The position numbers and the translations under genes were made by a program. From Verrucomicrobiales bacterium (lineage in GTDB: Bacteria > Verrucomicrobiota > Verrucomicrobiia > Limisphaerales > UBA9464): a stretch of 64,000 nucleotides of DNA. The notes under the pieces were generated by a model. The model was not told the origin of the DNA and searched no databases. It saw only the letters and a list, made by a program, of their open reading frames with translations. Shown here in pieces: positions 28,422 to 36,967 of this stretch. The DNA lies in assembly GCA_027488845.1 (NCBI GenBank), contig JAIYBC010000057.1, positions 186,001 to 250,000 of the forward strand. The letters are read 5' to 3'. Within the stretch, counting starts at the first letter, position 1, and every line of letters starts with the position of its first letter.

Positions 28422-29213
28422 TCAGTGACGCACGCTGCTGCGTTCTCGCACCCATTCCCAATCCGTGGTGGGGTTCGCCGGGAAGATCCCGCCGGCACCA
28501 CCCCGGGTGGTCGGGCGCACCGTGCCCTCGGGGCCGGTGACCACCCAGCGGTGTGTTTCCACGTGGCCGTCGAGGAAGGTGAAGTTCGCCGAGTCCGCAT
28601 GGTGGGACGCCGGCAAGTTCCCCCACTTCGGCGCCTCCTCGAGGCGGTTCATGAAGAAGCCGTCGTTGATGGTGTCGGGATGCTCGTCGACGAAGGCGAA
28701 GATGCCGGATGGCGCGACCACCTCCGCCTCCTTGAAGAACTGGCGGTAGGACGGGTTGAAGCGGTTGGTCAGTTCGCCGGGATCTCCGACGAGGGAGTTG
28801 AGGGAGAAGCTGCGGATGCGCAGGCCGTTGTTGGCGCGGGCCTTGTCGGAAGGGCACTTGAACACGCCGACGCCGCCGAGATAGCGGCCCAGCAGCCCGT
28901 TGGCCAGCAGGGCCACGTTGGTGTTTCCGTCGCCGGAGTCCCAATCCATGACGTTGTTCGCCCAGGTGTTGGTGCGGGAGCGGGTCTCACCAAGCCCGTG
29001 GTTGTTGACGTAGCGGTCGAGGTGGTCGTCGGAGTACAGCTGCAACGCGGTCTGGAGCTGTTTCGCGTTGCCCATGCAGGCCGTTCCGCTGGCTCGAGAG
29101 CGGGCCCGGGCGAGGGAAGGGAGCAGCAAGCCGGCGAGGATGGCGATGATCGCGATCACCACCAGCAGTTCGATCAGCGTGAAGGCGGAGTTGCGGTGGG
29201 ACGACGGGGTCAC
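28422..29213 (-). CDS. Type II secretion/type IV pilin-like pseudopilin (DUF1559-type)
   Basis: The 263-residue protein begins with a short basic leader and the prepilin methylation helix [20 protein letters not shown], cut by a prepilin peptidase before the Phe. The rest has the H-x-G end-type features of verrucomicrobial and planctomycete prepilin-like proteins: [27 protein letters not shown], and the C-terminal [19 protein letters not shown] with WxxD-like ends. These proteins are abundant in such genomes and most are unassigned. The start is taken as GTG 29213 so that the leader is short; an upstream start would put the helix too deep. Confidence 0.88.
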   Translation of the reverse strand: MTPSSHRNSAFTLIELLVVIAIIAILAGLLLPSLARARSRASGTACMGNAKQLQTALQLYSDDHLDRYVNNHGLGETRSRTNTWANNVMDWDSGDGNTNVALLANGLLGRYLGGVGVFKCPSDKARANNGLRIRSFSLNSLVGDPGELTNRFNPSYRQFFKEAEVVAPSGIFAFVDEHPDTINDGFFMNRLEEAPKWGNLPASHHADSANFTFLDGHVETHRWVVTGPEGTVRPTTRGGAGGIFPANPTTDWEWVRERSSVRH

Positions 29214-29286
29214 GGGAAGTGAAGATGTCCCCGTCCTGGGGCAGCGGGAAGCCCGAAGGGAGCGGTGGACGACGGGAGGACCCGCA

Positions 29287-29320
29287 AAAGCGGACACCCG
29301 GCCGGAATCCGGCCGGGTGT
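29287..29320 (-). terminator. Terminator of the transketolase gene
   Basis: On the minus strand ACACCCGGCCGG ATT CCGGCCGGGTGT is a perfect 12-bp stem with a 3-base loop, followed by CCGCTTTTGC. The T-run is short and displaced. It lies 40 bases past the stop codon. Confidence 0.7.
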
Positions 29321-29360
29321 CGTACGGGAACAAGGGCCTCGTCGAGGCCGGGAGCGGCGC

Positions 29361-31436
29361 TCAGCCGATCAGCTTCAGCGCGGCTTCGGCCATCTTGGGA
29401 CCGGTGAGTCCGTGCTTCACGTAGAGCTGCTCGGCGAGGTAGGCGCTCTGGCCGAACTCGCCCTGGATGCCGAGGGTGACGGCACGATGGGCGATGCCGG
29501 CCTGGCTCAGCGCATGGCTGACCTGGGCGCCCATGCCGCCGATGGCCTGGTGGTCCTCGATGGTCACGAGGCGGCCGCCGCAGCGGGCGACGGCGGCGCC
29601 GATGGTCTCGACGTCCACCAGGTTGACGAACGGGTTGTTGATGACCGTGGCGGACTTGCCCTGGGCCTTGAGGAGCTTCGCCGCCTCGAGGCACTTGCTG
29701 AAGAGCACGCCGCTGCCGACGAGCACCACGTCGGTGCCTTCCTCGATCACCTGGGCCTTGCCCCAGGTGTACTTGGCGCCGGGCACCCACTCGACGGGAT
29801 AGTTCTCACGGCCGACGAAGAAGAGCACCGACTCGCCGTCGCGACCGGCGGCCCGTTCCTCGGCGATGTGCCGGATCGCCTCGTACATGAACGACTCCGC
29901 CTCGTTGGCGCAGCTCGGGGCGATGACGACGGTGTGCGGGATGGCGCTGACCGCCGCGAAGTAGGTGGTCGCCTGGTGTGAGGCGCCATCCGCGGCGTCC
30001 TGGAAGCCGACGTGCGAGAACATCGCGATCACCGGGGCCTGCGAGAGGGCGGCCATGGTCAGGGGCAGGTTGCCCTTGGTGACACCGAACTGGCCGAAGG
30101 TGTCCACGATCGGGATGTAGCCGACCTTGGAGAGACCCGAGGCCACGCTGATCATGTTGGACTCGGCGATGCCGACCTCGACGAAGTTGCCGGTGGCCTT
30201 CTGGAAGGTGCTGATGCCGGTGGAACCCTGGACGTCGGAGCTGACCGAGTAGACCGGGAAGCCTTCCATGGCGGCCTTGATGGCGCCCGCGGCAAGGCCG
30301 GCCTGGACCTTGTCCTTCTTCACGGCCGGGGCGACGGGGGCCGGATTCGCGGCGGCGGCGGCGGCCTTGGCCTTCTTCTCGGCCTCCTTCTTCTCCCACT
30401 CGGCACGGAGCGACTGGCCCCAGGCCATCAACTCGGCCGGGACGGTGTCGCCCTTGTAGATCTCGGTGAGCCACTCGACGATCTTCTCGCCGTTGGCGAG
30501 CGGGAATCCGTGGCCGCCGGAGGAGCTCTCCTCCGTGGACTTGATCCCGTAGCCCTTGATGGTCTTGAGCCAGATGCAGACCGGCTTGCGGGGATTGGCG
30601 TTGGTGTCCGCCACGGCCTTCTCGACCGCGAGGTAGACCGCCTGGAGGTCGTGGCCGTTCTCGACCTTGCGCACGTCCCAGCCGAGGTCGTCCATCGCCT
30701 CGAAGGTCGGCTGCATGGAGAACGAGTCCTTGGTGATGCGTCCCGAAAGCTTGGTGTCGTTGTCCGAGACCACCATCACGAACGGGTTCACGCGGTCCTT
30801 GGCGGCGAGGCCGGGGATCGCGGCGAAGGCCTCCTTGGCCTCGCCTTCCATCGACGCGCCGTCCGAAACGATGAGGATCGTGGTGCGGCGGTTGCCGGCG
30901 AGCTTGTCCCCCATCGCAAGTCCCTGGGCCTGGCCGACCGACGAGCCCAGCGGACCGTTGGAGAGCAGCACGCCTTCCGGGTTCAGGTGCGACTCGCCGT
31001 GGCCGGTGAGCTTCGACTCGATCGAACGGAACTTCCGGATGTCGTCGAAGCCCAGGTTGTCGAAGCCGTAGTTGGCCCGGAGCGCGTAGATGCCGTTCTC
31101 GGCGTGGCCGGCGTCGTTGACGAAGTTGAAGGCCTCGTACCAAGGGCGGTCGGCGGTGGAGAACATGAGGCCGTGGACCGCGGCGTTGACCTCCGCGAAG
31201 GCGGCCGGGCCGCCCCAATGGCAGGCCGCGCCACCCACCACGGCATGGACGTCCATCAGCGCCACCAGGGCACGGGTCGTCCGGGGATCACCCAGCGTCA
31301 CCGCCGATCCGGCGGCGTTCTTCACGGTCACCGCGTACCGGGGAGCGCCCGGGGTCGGCGCGAGCCGGGACTTCAGCTTCTGCGGTGTGAGCGGCGGGAG
31401 TTCGACTTTTGCGACGACGGACGTGTCTGCGGCCAT
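29361..31436 (-). CDS. tkt: Transketolase (divergent type)
   Basis: Transketolase moves two-carbon units between sugar phosphates using thiamine diphosphate. The 691-residue chain has an N-terminal ThDP domain with GHGESHLNPEGVLLSNGPLGSS and SDGASMEGEAKEAF. An Ala/Lys/Pro-rich linker (about residues 345-375) follows, then the pyrimidine-binding domain with the catalytic Glu in EVGIAESNMISVASGL, and a C-terminal domain. The usual HDSIGLGEDGPTHQP loop reads SHVGFQDAADGASHQAT, and GDG reads SDG, so it is a distant subgroup and substrate use may differ. ATG 31436 is chosen from the alignment-like start MAADTSVVAK. Confidence 0.88.
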   Translation of the reverse strand: MAADTSVVAKVELPPLTPQKLKSRLAPTPGAPRYAVTVKNAAGSAVTLGDPRTTRALVALMDVHAVVGGAACHWGGPAAFAEVNAAVHGLMFSTADRPWYEAFNFVNDAGHAENGIYALRANYGFDNLGFDDIRKFRSIESKLTGHGESHLNPEGVLLSNGPLGSSVGQAQGLAMGDKLAGNRRTTILIVSDGASMEGEAKEAFAAIPGLAAKDRVNPFVMVVSDNDTKLSGRITKDSFSMQPTFEAMDDLGWDVRKVENGHDLQAVYLAVEKAVADTNANPRKPVCIWLKTIKGYGIKSTEESSSGGHGFPLANGEKIVEWLTEIYKGDTVPAELMAWGQSLRAEWEKKEAEKKAKAAAAAANPAPVAPAVKKDKVQAGLAAGAIKAAMEGFPVYSVSSDVQGSTGISTFQKATGNFVEVGIAESNMISVASGLSKVGYIPIVDTFGQFGVTKGNLPLTMAALSQAPVIAMFSHVGFQDAADGASHQATTYFAAVSAIPHTVVIAPSCANEAESFMYEAIRHIAEERAAGRDGESVLFFVGRENYPVEWVPGAKYTWGKAQVIEEGTDVVLVGSGVLFSKCLEAAKLLKAQGKSATVINNPFVNLVDVETIGAAVARCGGRLVTIEDHQAIGGMGAQVSHALSQAGIAHRAVTLGIQGEFGQSAYLAEQLYVKHGLTGPKMAEAALKLIG

Positions 31437-31490
31437 AGGTGAATGGTGCTTTTCGGAACGTTGCTTGAGCCCGTTGTGGCGGGCGCGGAA

Positions 31491-31496
31491 GGCTAG
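31491..31496 (-). promoter_or_regulatory. Putative -10 box of the transketolase gene
   Basis: On the minus strand TAGCCT preceded by CC and followed by TCCGCGCCCG matches the -10 context of grpE, rpsO and accB. No convincing -35 is seen at the right distance. The leader would be about 50 bases. Confidence 0.35.
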
Positions 31497-31625
31497 GCTG
31501 GGGGAGCCAAATGGGAAGAGGGTTTTTGAAGGCGGATCCGTGACCTCCGCCAATCCGACGACGCCATCGAGGTGCCTCCACGAATCGCCTTTCACCCCTG
31601 TGCCGCATCGGACATCGTTCCGGCC

Positions 31626-33482
31626 ATGTCAGGTCTCATCGCGATCGTCGGCCGGCCCAACGTGGGCAAGTCGGCGCTCTTCAACCGGATCGTCGGCCGC
31701 CGCATCGCCATCGTCCACGACCAGCCCGGCGTCACCCGCGACCGCATCTCCGCGGAGGGCGACTGGAACGGGCGCCCGTTCTCGCTCGTGGACACCGGCG
31801 GCATCGGCCTCCTCCGCGGGGAGAAGGCCTCCGACGTCATCACCGCCGCCGCACTCCAGCAGGTGGACATGGCCCTCGAGGCCGCGGACGTCATCCTCTT
31901 CGTGGTCAATGTCCAGGAAGGGATCGTCCCCTTGGATGTCGAGGTGGCCAAGAAGCTCCGGATCACCCGGAAGCCGGTGCTGGTGGTGGTCAACAAGTCC
32001 GACAACCACGCCGCCACCAACCAGGCCGGCGAATTCGACGAATTGGGCTTCAACCGCCTGTTCCCGGTCTCGGCCATCCATGGTGGCGGAATCACCACCC
32101 TCATGGAGGCGGCCTTGGAGTACCTCCCGAAGCCGGATGCCGCCGCGGTCCCGACCCCGGCTGCGGATGCGGAAGCCGGCGCCGAGACGGATGGCTCAGG
32201 GGAGAAGGATTCCAAGGGCAGGCCGAAGCGCAGACCCGAGCGCCCTCGCGGCCCGGTCCGCCTCGCGGTCGTCGGACGCCCCAACGTCGGCAAATCCTCG
32301 ATCATCAACGCCGTCACCGGCTCCGAACGCGTCATCGTCAGTCCCATCCCAGGAACCACCCGCGACGCGGTGGACGTCCCCTTCGAGGTCGACACCGAAG
32401 GCGTGCGCGAACAGTACGTCCTCGTGGACACCGCCGGCGTGCGCAAGTCCCGGCGGATCGACGACACGGTGGAGTTCTTCTCGGTCAACCGCACCAAGGA
32501 GGCCATCGCCCGTTCCGACATCGCCATCCTGGTCATCGACGCCGAGAACGGCATCACCGAGCAGGACAAGAAGATCGCCGACACGATCGTCGAGGAGCGC
32601 CGCTCTTGCATCGTGGTGGTGAACAAGTGGGACCTCGTCGCCGCGGATGTGCGCAAGGCCCGTGAGGAGGAGGTGGTCGCCCGCCAGGCGAAGACCCGGG
32701 ACCGGGACGACCGGCAGAAGCGCATGACGACGCTCTCCGAGTTCGGCCAATGGGTGCAGAAGCGCCTGTTCTTCCTGGACTACGCGCCGGTGATCTTCAC
32801 TTCCGCCAAGGATGGATTCCAGTTGGACCGTCTGTTGGAGGCCGTGCGTTACGTCTCGGCGCAGCTTCGCCAGAAGGTTCCCACGGCGATCCTGAACCGC
32901 ACCCTGAACGACGCCATCGAGCGTCGCCAGCCGGTCAGCGACATGGGGCATCGGCTGAAGTTCTACTACGCGACGCAGGTGCAGCAGGCGCCGCCGACCT
33001 TCCTGCTGTTCGTGAACCGCGACGAGCTCTTCGGCGCGACCTACCTCAAATACCTCCAGGGCGAGCTGCGCGCCGCCTTCGGCTACGAGGGATGTCCCAT
33101 CATCCTCGCTCCGAAGCCCCGTCCCAAGACCATCGACCCGGTCCGCAAGTACAAGAAGCACCCGTTCGCCGACAAGGGGGCTGCCGCGTCCGCACCCGTC
33201 GGTGGCCGCGCGGGCCGTTCCAGCGGACCCCGCCCTGGCGGACCGGGCCCGCGACGTGACGGACCTCCGCGGCGGCCCGGTGAAAAGTCCGCCGCCCGCC
33301 CCGGATCACGGCCGGATTCGCGCCCGGAATCCCGTCCGGGTTCGCGTCCGGGTCCCTCCAAGTCGCCCCAGGGTCGCGCGACGACACGCCCGGGCCGACG
33401 CCCTGCGCCGGTCGCCGGCCGCGGTGGGCGTGGGAAGGCGAAGGGCGGCCGCGGTGGCCCCGGCAGCTCGCGCCGCCGCTGA
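31626..33482 (+). CDS. der: GTPase Der (EngA) with extended linker and basic C-terminal tail
   Basis: Der helps late assembly of the 50S subunit. The 618 residues hold G domain 1 (GRPNVGKSALFNRI, DTGGIGLL, NKSD) and a charged linker (about 165-208). G domain 2 (GRPNVGKSSIINAV, DTAGVRKSRR, NKWD) has an insertion near residues 345-370. The KH-like domain spans about 415-505, and a 105-residue tail rich in Arg, Gly, Pro and Ser follows (SRPDSRPESRPGSRPG repeats, ending RGGPGSSRRR). Typical Der is about 440-490 residues. The tail is probably disordered and RNA- or ribosome-binding (inference). ATG 31626 is set by the MSGLIAIVGRPNVGKS start. It is divergent from tkt. Confidence 0.96.
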   Translation: MSGLIAIVGRPNVGKSALFNRIVGRRIAIVHDQPGVTRDRISAEGDWNGRPFSLVDTGGIGLLRGEKASDVITAAALQQVDMALEAADVILFVVNVQEGIVPLDVEVAKKLRITRKPVLVVVNKSDNHAATNQAGEFDELGFNRLFPVSAIHGGGITTLMEAALEYLPKPDAAAVPTPAADAEAGAETDGSGEKDSKGRPKRRPERPRGPVRLAVVGRPNVGKSSIINAVTGSERVIVSPIPGTTRDAVDVPFEVDTEGVREQYVLVDTAGVRKSRRIDDTVEFFSVNRTKEAIARSDIAILVIDAENGITEQDKKIADTIVEERRSCIVVVNKWDLVAADVRKAREEEVVARQAKTRDRDDRQKRMTTLSEFGQWVQKRLFFLDYAPVIFTSAKDGFQLDRLLEAVRYVSAQLRQKVPTAILNRTLNDAIERRQPVSDMGHRLKFYYATQVQQAPPTFLLFVNRDELFGATYLKYLQGELRAAFGYEGCPIILAPKPRPKTIDPVRKYKKHPFADKGAAASAPVGGRAGRSSGPRPGGPGPRRDGPPRRPGEKSAARPGSRPDSRPESRPGSRPGPSKSPQGRATTRPGRRPAPVAGRGGRGKAKGGRGGPGSSRRR

Positions 33483-33731
33483 GCCGGCCTCTTCCAATTG
33501 GAGCAGAGGACGGATCTCCCGCAGAAGAGCAAAGCCGCGAAGAGACGGGATCGGACGAAGCCCAAGGCAATTGATCGCAGCAGGATACCTCGATGGTTCG
33601 GGCTCGGGCCTTCGCGTGAGGTTCGTCTTCGATTCCTTCGATGGATCGTGGCTGGGTCGGTTGCGTCCGACTCGGCTTCAGGCAGGGAACGGGCGTCTGT
33701 TGCCCATGCGAGGCTACCGAGGGGCGAGGGC
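33483..33731. other. Intergenic region after der
   Basis: About 250 bases with no supported gene. A small open frame (33498-33734) is Arg/Ser-rich with no recognisable features. CCTCT...AGAGG around 33489-33510 encloses the palindrome TCCAATTGGA and may fold, but no T-run follows. Confidence 0.45.
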
Positions 33732-33737
33732 TAGGTT
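33732..33737 (+). promoter_or_regulatory. Putative -10 box of the unknown gene at 33776
   Basis: TAGGTT in the context GGGCTAGGTTGG fits the TAGNYT pattern. No good -35 accompanies it. Confidence 0.25.
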
Positions 33738-33775
33738 GGCGGGGTCCGCCGACGGTCGACGGATCGAAATCGTCG

Positions 33776-34318
33776 ATGACCCTGTTCGAGCATATCCAGA
33801 AGAGCACCAATTGCGCTGGCGAGGACGCGCACCGGGAGTTGTTGATGCTGGGGATCTCCCCGGTGTGGAGAGGCGTGGTTCGGCTCCTGCCTCGGTTGCC
33901 GGCCTCGAACTCGTGGTTTGTCGAGCGGAGGCTGATCCAGGAGTGCCTGCATGCCCGTTCCCAGGAGCAGGTTTCGTCCGCGGTGGAGCGCTTCCATTAC
34001 CGAGGGCTTTGTCAGGTGCCGTTCATGCGGCGGTGCCTGCGTCTCCGCGTTTCCGGTCGCCGACTGATGAGGCTGGCCGCGCAGGTTCTTCCGCGATCCC
34101 TCGAGGAGGCTGGTTTGCCGGGCCCCCTTCTGGAGTCAGGATGGGGAGGGCGGTTGGTGGTCCGGGATTTGGGCGACCAAACGGAAGCCTCCCTCTTCAA
34201 CCGTTTCCAGCTCGACCGAGCCGCCGGACCATCGGACCCGGTCTATCAGCCGTTCGTGGTTCCTCCCCAGCGCATCCTGCCCCGGCGGCAGGCGGACCGA
34301 ATCCGCCTCGATCCGTAG
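33776..34318 (+). CDS. Hypothetical protein overlapping the sensor gene tail-to-tail
   Basis: A 180-residue frame with third-position GC bias like its neighbours over residues 1-120, where it looks like a real alpha-helical protein (MTLFEHIQKSTNCAGEDAHRELLMLG, SVRRLMRL-like basic helices, LPRSLEEAGLPGPLLESG). I recognise no family. The last 183 bases are antisense to the 3' end of the 7TM sensor gene, and that part has poorer composition. Either the overlap is real or one of the genes is shorter than drawn. No signal peptide or membrane helix is seen. Confidence 0.45.
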   Translation: MTLFEHIQKSTNCAGEDAHRELLMLGISPVWRGVVRLLPRLPASNSWFVERRLIQECLHARSQEQVSSAVERFHYRGLCQVPFMRRCLRLRVSGRRLMRLAAQVLPRSLEEAGLPGPLLESGWGGRLVVRDLGDQTEASLFNRFQLDRAAGPSDPVYQPFVVPPQRILPRRQADRIRLDP

Positions 34319-35974
34319 TTCCACCGTACCCGGCTCCGTGCGGACCTCCAGTCGGATGCTGCGGCAGTCGGGGCTTCGAACCAGCAGTTCGAGGCTGACC
34401 CGGGTCAGTTGGTAGGCCATCTCCGTGGCCACGTCGCCAACCCGGCAGGGACGGGGAAGGTCGATGTGGAGCGGGATCCGATGGCGGGACCGGAATCCCA
34501 CCTCGAGCCGATGCAGCGCCGTCTCCAAGGAAACTCCGGGAACTGCCCGGAAGTGGTCCGCCATCTCATGGAGGCGTCTCTGGAAATGGGACAGTCCGGC
34601 GGACAGGTCGCCCAGGTGGTCGGACCGGAGCGACGCATCGGGTTCCGTCCTGACTCGTTCGAGGATCCCCTTGAGCTGCCCCAATCCGCTTTCCGCCTCG
34701 GTTCTCATGGCCTGTGCCGAGGTCCGTCGGTCTTCCTCCTCCGCCGCCAGCAAACGACGGGCGATCCTGTCGCGTTCCAGGCCGAGTCGGATGTCATGGA
34801 AAAGAAGCACCCAACCGTTGGAGACGATGAAGAACAACATGGCCCAGTCGACGGGATCCCACCAAAGGGCGGCCCAGGGGAGGCTGGGGACGCTTCGGAG
34901 ACTGAGATCCCAGGTTGCCGCCAATCCGAAGCCCCCGATGGAGATGGCGAACGCCTTGGCGGTGAGATCGAGTGAACGGCGATGGCGATGGAAGTTCAGC
35001 GCCATACCCGTTCCGCAGACGAGCAGGAGAAGGCTGAACAGCCCCTGGATGGACCTGGGATTGGGGAAGGCGAAGAAGACGAGCAGGCCCAGAACTCCCG
35101 CCAACCCGAACACCACGGCGTCGATGCGGCGTTGTCCGCCGATCAGTCTCCTGCAGAGCCAATACAGCGCCACGGGAAGCAGCACCGTTGTGAGTGTCCT
35201 GGCTCCGGCACCGGAAGAGTGTCCGAAGAGCGACTGGGAATGGATGAGACTCTGCAGGCCGAGGAGGATGAGTGGGAAACCCAAGGCTGGGAGCTTTCCT
35301 GCCGGTTGGACCCAATAGGCGGCCAAGGCCGCGAGGCCCGCGAGGACACTCACGCCGCCGACGAATCCGCGGAAGAGCTCCCTCCCGAACTCGGCGCGGC
35401 TCCGGATCTCGGGCATCTGCTCCGCGGGCAGGAGTCCGAAGTGCCCGCCGAGCAGGCCGCCTTGGCCGGCCTCGTTGAGGAAGCGGACGTCGAACCAGTT
35501 GGTCCCCGGCTTCAGCCCGCCGGGAGGGATGGGCAACGCATGCAGCGTCCTTTGGGGAAGTGGGACGATGGAGTCCTGCCGACCGAAGTTCCCGAGCCGA
35601 GCCTGGTTGAAGTGGAGTTCGGAGACGTTCCCGACGAATCCCGCGGAGGCGAACCAGTTCCTTCCCGTGAGCTCGGCATCGACGACGAACTCGATGCGGT
35701 ACCAGCCGGTGGCCGGAAGGCGGACCCTCGGTCCCTTCCACTCCCTCTGCCAGGATCGGGCGCCTTCGACCAACTGCCAGCCGGTCTCCGGATTGGGTTC
35801 CCCCTCCATGGGTTGAGCGTCCGCCATGCGTAGCCAGACCCGGGTCGGGCGGAGGATGGCCTCTTCGCCGATGCCTTCCGCTGCAAACAACCGGAATCCG
35901 GCAAGGCAGAGCCAAAGGAGGAGCGTTCCGAGGCTCGGGTGGCCCGGAATTCGAGTGGCTGAGAGAACGGTCAT
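34136..35974 (-). CDS. 7TMR-DISM membrane sensor with degenerate histidine-kinase-like end
   Basis: The 612-residue protein has a signal peptide (SLGTLLLWLCLAGFRLFA). An extracellular domain of about 180 residues resembles the DISM extracellular/galactose-binding type (GWYRIEFVVDAEL, NWFDVRFLNEAG). Seven transmembrane helices follow at about residues 205-395, then a cytoplasmic part. The cytoplasmic part has the outline of a NarX-type kinase, but the phosphoacceptor LHD position in EEEDRRTSAQAMRTEAESGLGQL reads MRT. The N-box Asn is missing (ELLVRSPDCRS), and the glycine boxes are eroded. It is therefore probably a pseudokinase or ligand-sensing scaffold. No response regulator is adjacent. 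ATG 35974 is chosen by the signal peptide; an upstream ATG at 36019 is possible. Confidence 0.8.
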   Translation of the reverse strand: MTVLSATRIPGHPSLGTLLLWLCLAGFRLFAAEGIGEEAILRPTRVWLRMADAQPMEGEPNPETGWQLVEGARSWQREWKGPRVRLPATGWYRIEFVVDAELTGRNWFASAGFVGNVSELHFNQARLGNFGRQDSIVPLPQRTLHALPIPPGGLKPGTNWFDVRFLNEAGQGGLLGGHFGLLPAEQMPEIRSRAEFGRELFRGFVGGVSVLAGLAALAAYWVQPAGKLPALGFPLILLGLQSLIHSQSLFGHSSGAGARTLTTVLLPVALYWLCRRLIGGQRRIDAVVFGLAGVLGLLVFFAFPNPRSIQGLFSLLLLVCGTGMALNFHRHRRSLDLTAKAFAISIGGFGLAATWDLSLRSVPSLPWAALWWDPVDWAMLFFIVSNGWVLLFHDIRLGLERDRIARRLLAAEEEDRRTSAQAMRTEAESGLGQLKGILERVRTEPDASLRSDHLGDLSAGLSHFQRRLHEMADHFRAVPGVSLETALHRLEVGFRSRHRIPLHIDLPRPCRVGDVATEMAYQLTRVSLELLVRSPDCRSIRLEVRTEPGTVELRIEADSVRLPPGQDALGRNHERLIDRVRWSGGSVELETVEEGGFRLVAQIPDHQPPSPS

Positions 35975-36032
35975 CCGTGGGGAGGCGGGGACACTCTCCG
36001 GCTGGGGCGCCGGGGGCAAGGGAGACGGCCGG

Positions 36033-36491
36033 TCAGCGCGAAATGTCCCCTTGGTACAGGATGGGGAAAAGGTTCCGTCGGAGGCTTTCCACCGCGACTT
36101 CCGGATGCTCGACGTTCAGCACCAACGCCGACTTCCCTCCCGGCCTCGTCAGGAAGGGGTAGGTGTAGTGGATGTTCAGTTCCGCCTCGAGCAAGGCTGC
36201 CAGGACGTCGCGCAATTGCCGCTCGCCCTGCATCTCCACCACCACCACCGCCGTCTCGGTGAACGCGAACGCGTGCTCCTCGAGCAGTGCGCGGGCGGCG
36301 TCCGGATCGTCCACGATCAGCCGCAGGATGGTGCTGTCCGTGGTGTCCAAGACCGTCAGCGCAAGGATGTGCACCGCCCGTTCCGACAGGCGTCGGACGA
36401 CCTCATGCAGGCGTCCGATCCGGTTCGGGATGAAGACGGTGAACTGGATGACGGGATCCGATCTGGGTTGCCGGGCTATGGCGACGGCCAT
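36033..36491 (-). CDS. Tandem ACT-domain protein
   Basis: The 152-residue cytoplasmic protein is almost entirely two ACT domains. The first is at about 15-80 ([35 protein letters not shown]) and the second at about 83-150 ([32 protein letters not shown]). ACT domains bind amino acids or similar small ligands and regulate enzymes or act as stand-alone sensors. No catalytic domain is attached. ATG 36491 is preferred; an in-frame extension upstream lacks ACT features. The ligand is unknown. Confidence 0.85.
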   Translation of the reverse strand: MAVAIARQPRSDPVIQFTVFIPNRIGRLHEVVRRLSERAVHILALTVLDTTDSTILRLIVDDPDAARALLEEHAFAFTETAVVVVEMQGERQLRDVLAALLEAELNIHYTYPFLTRPGGKSALVLNVEHPEVAVESLRRNLFPILYQGDISR

Positions 36492-36583
36492 GGATGGGAG
36501 TATTCGGCGTCGTCGCATCCCGGTGCAAGCCGCAGGGAGGCCTGGGCGTTGCATGTCCGGGCCGACGTGGTTCACTGAAACCC

Positions 36584-36967
36584 ATGGAAGCGAAATCCCC
36601 GGATCCAGCAGGGGTCGCGAACGAACTGGGCATCCCGACGCTGGAGCGGCACATCTTCCTGTGCGCCGAGCCCGGCAAGCCCAAGTGCTGCGATCCTGCG
36701 GTGGGACTCGCCTCATGGGAGTTCCTCAAGCGCCGGCTCAAGGAACTCGGTCTCGTGGGGCCCGGCGCCCGCGTCTTCCGCACCAAGGCGAACTGCCTCC
36801 AGGTCTGCACCCGCGGGCCGATCGCTGTGGTCTATCCCGAAGGCGTCTGGTATTCCGGCTGCACGCCTGAAGTCCTCGAAACCATCCTCCAGGAACACCT
36901 GATCCATGGCCGGCCCGTGCTGGAACATTCCTTCGCCTGTCGCCCGCTCGGTGCTGCCGCCGAGTGA
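36584..36967 (+). CDS. Thioredoxin-like 2Fe-2S ferredoxin
   Basis: A 127-residue protein with the thioredoxin-like ferredoxin pattern: [14 protein letters not shown] near the N-terminus, then [30 protein letters not shown]. Cysteines in the C-x(n)-C and C-x3-C arrangement would hold a 2Fe-2S cluster, as in NuoE-like/shethna-type ferredoxins. It likely carries electrons for an unidentified partner. A promoter-like TTGCAT - 16 - TTCACT ends 7 bases before the ATG. Its 3' end overlaps the next gene if that gene starts at 36906. Confidence 0.88.
   Translation: MEAKSPDPAGVANELGIPTLERHIFLCAEPGKPKCCDPAVGLASWEFLKRRLKELGLVGPGARVFRTKANCLQVCTRGPIAVVYPEGVWYSGCTPEVLETILQEHLIHGRPVLEHSFACRPLGAAAE

Noticed and set aside
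33300-33370. Repeats at the end of der considered as a possible tandem-repeat element or frameshift
   Set aside because: They keep the der frame and encode SRPxSRPx units, so they are part of the protein tail.
33498-33734. A 78-codon plus-strand frame after der
   Set aside because: Basic low-complexity sequence with no ribosome site or family features; it includes the possible -10 of the next gene.
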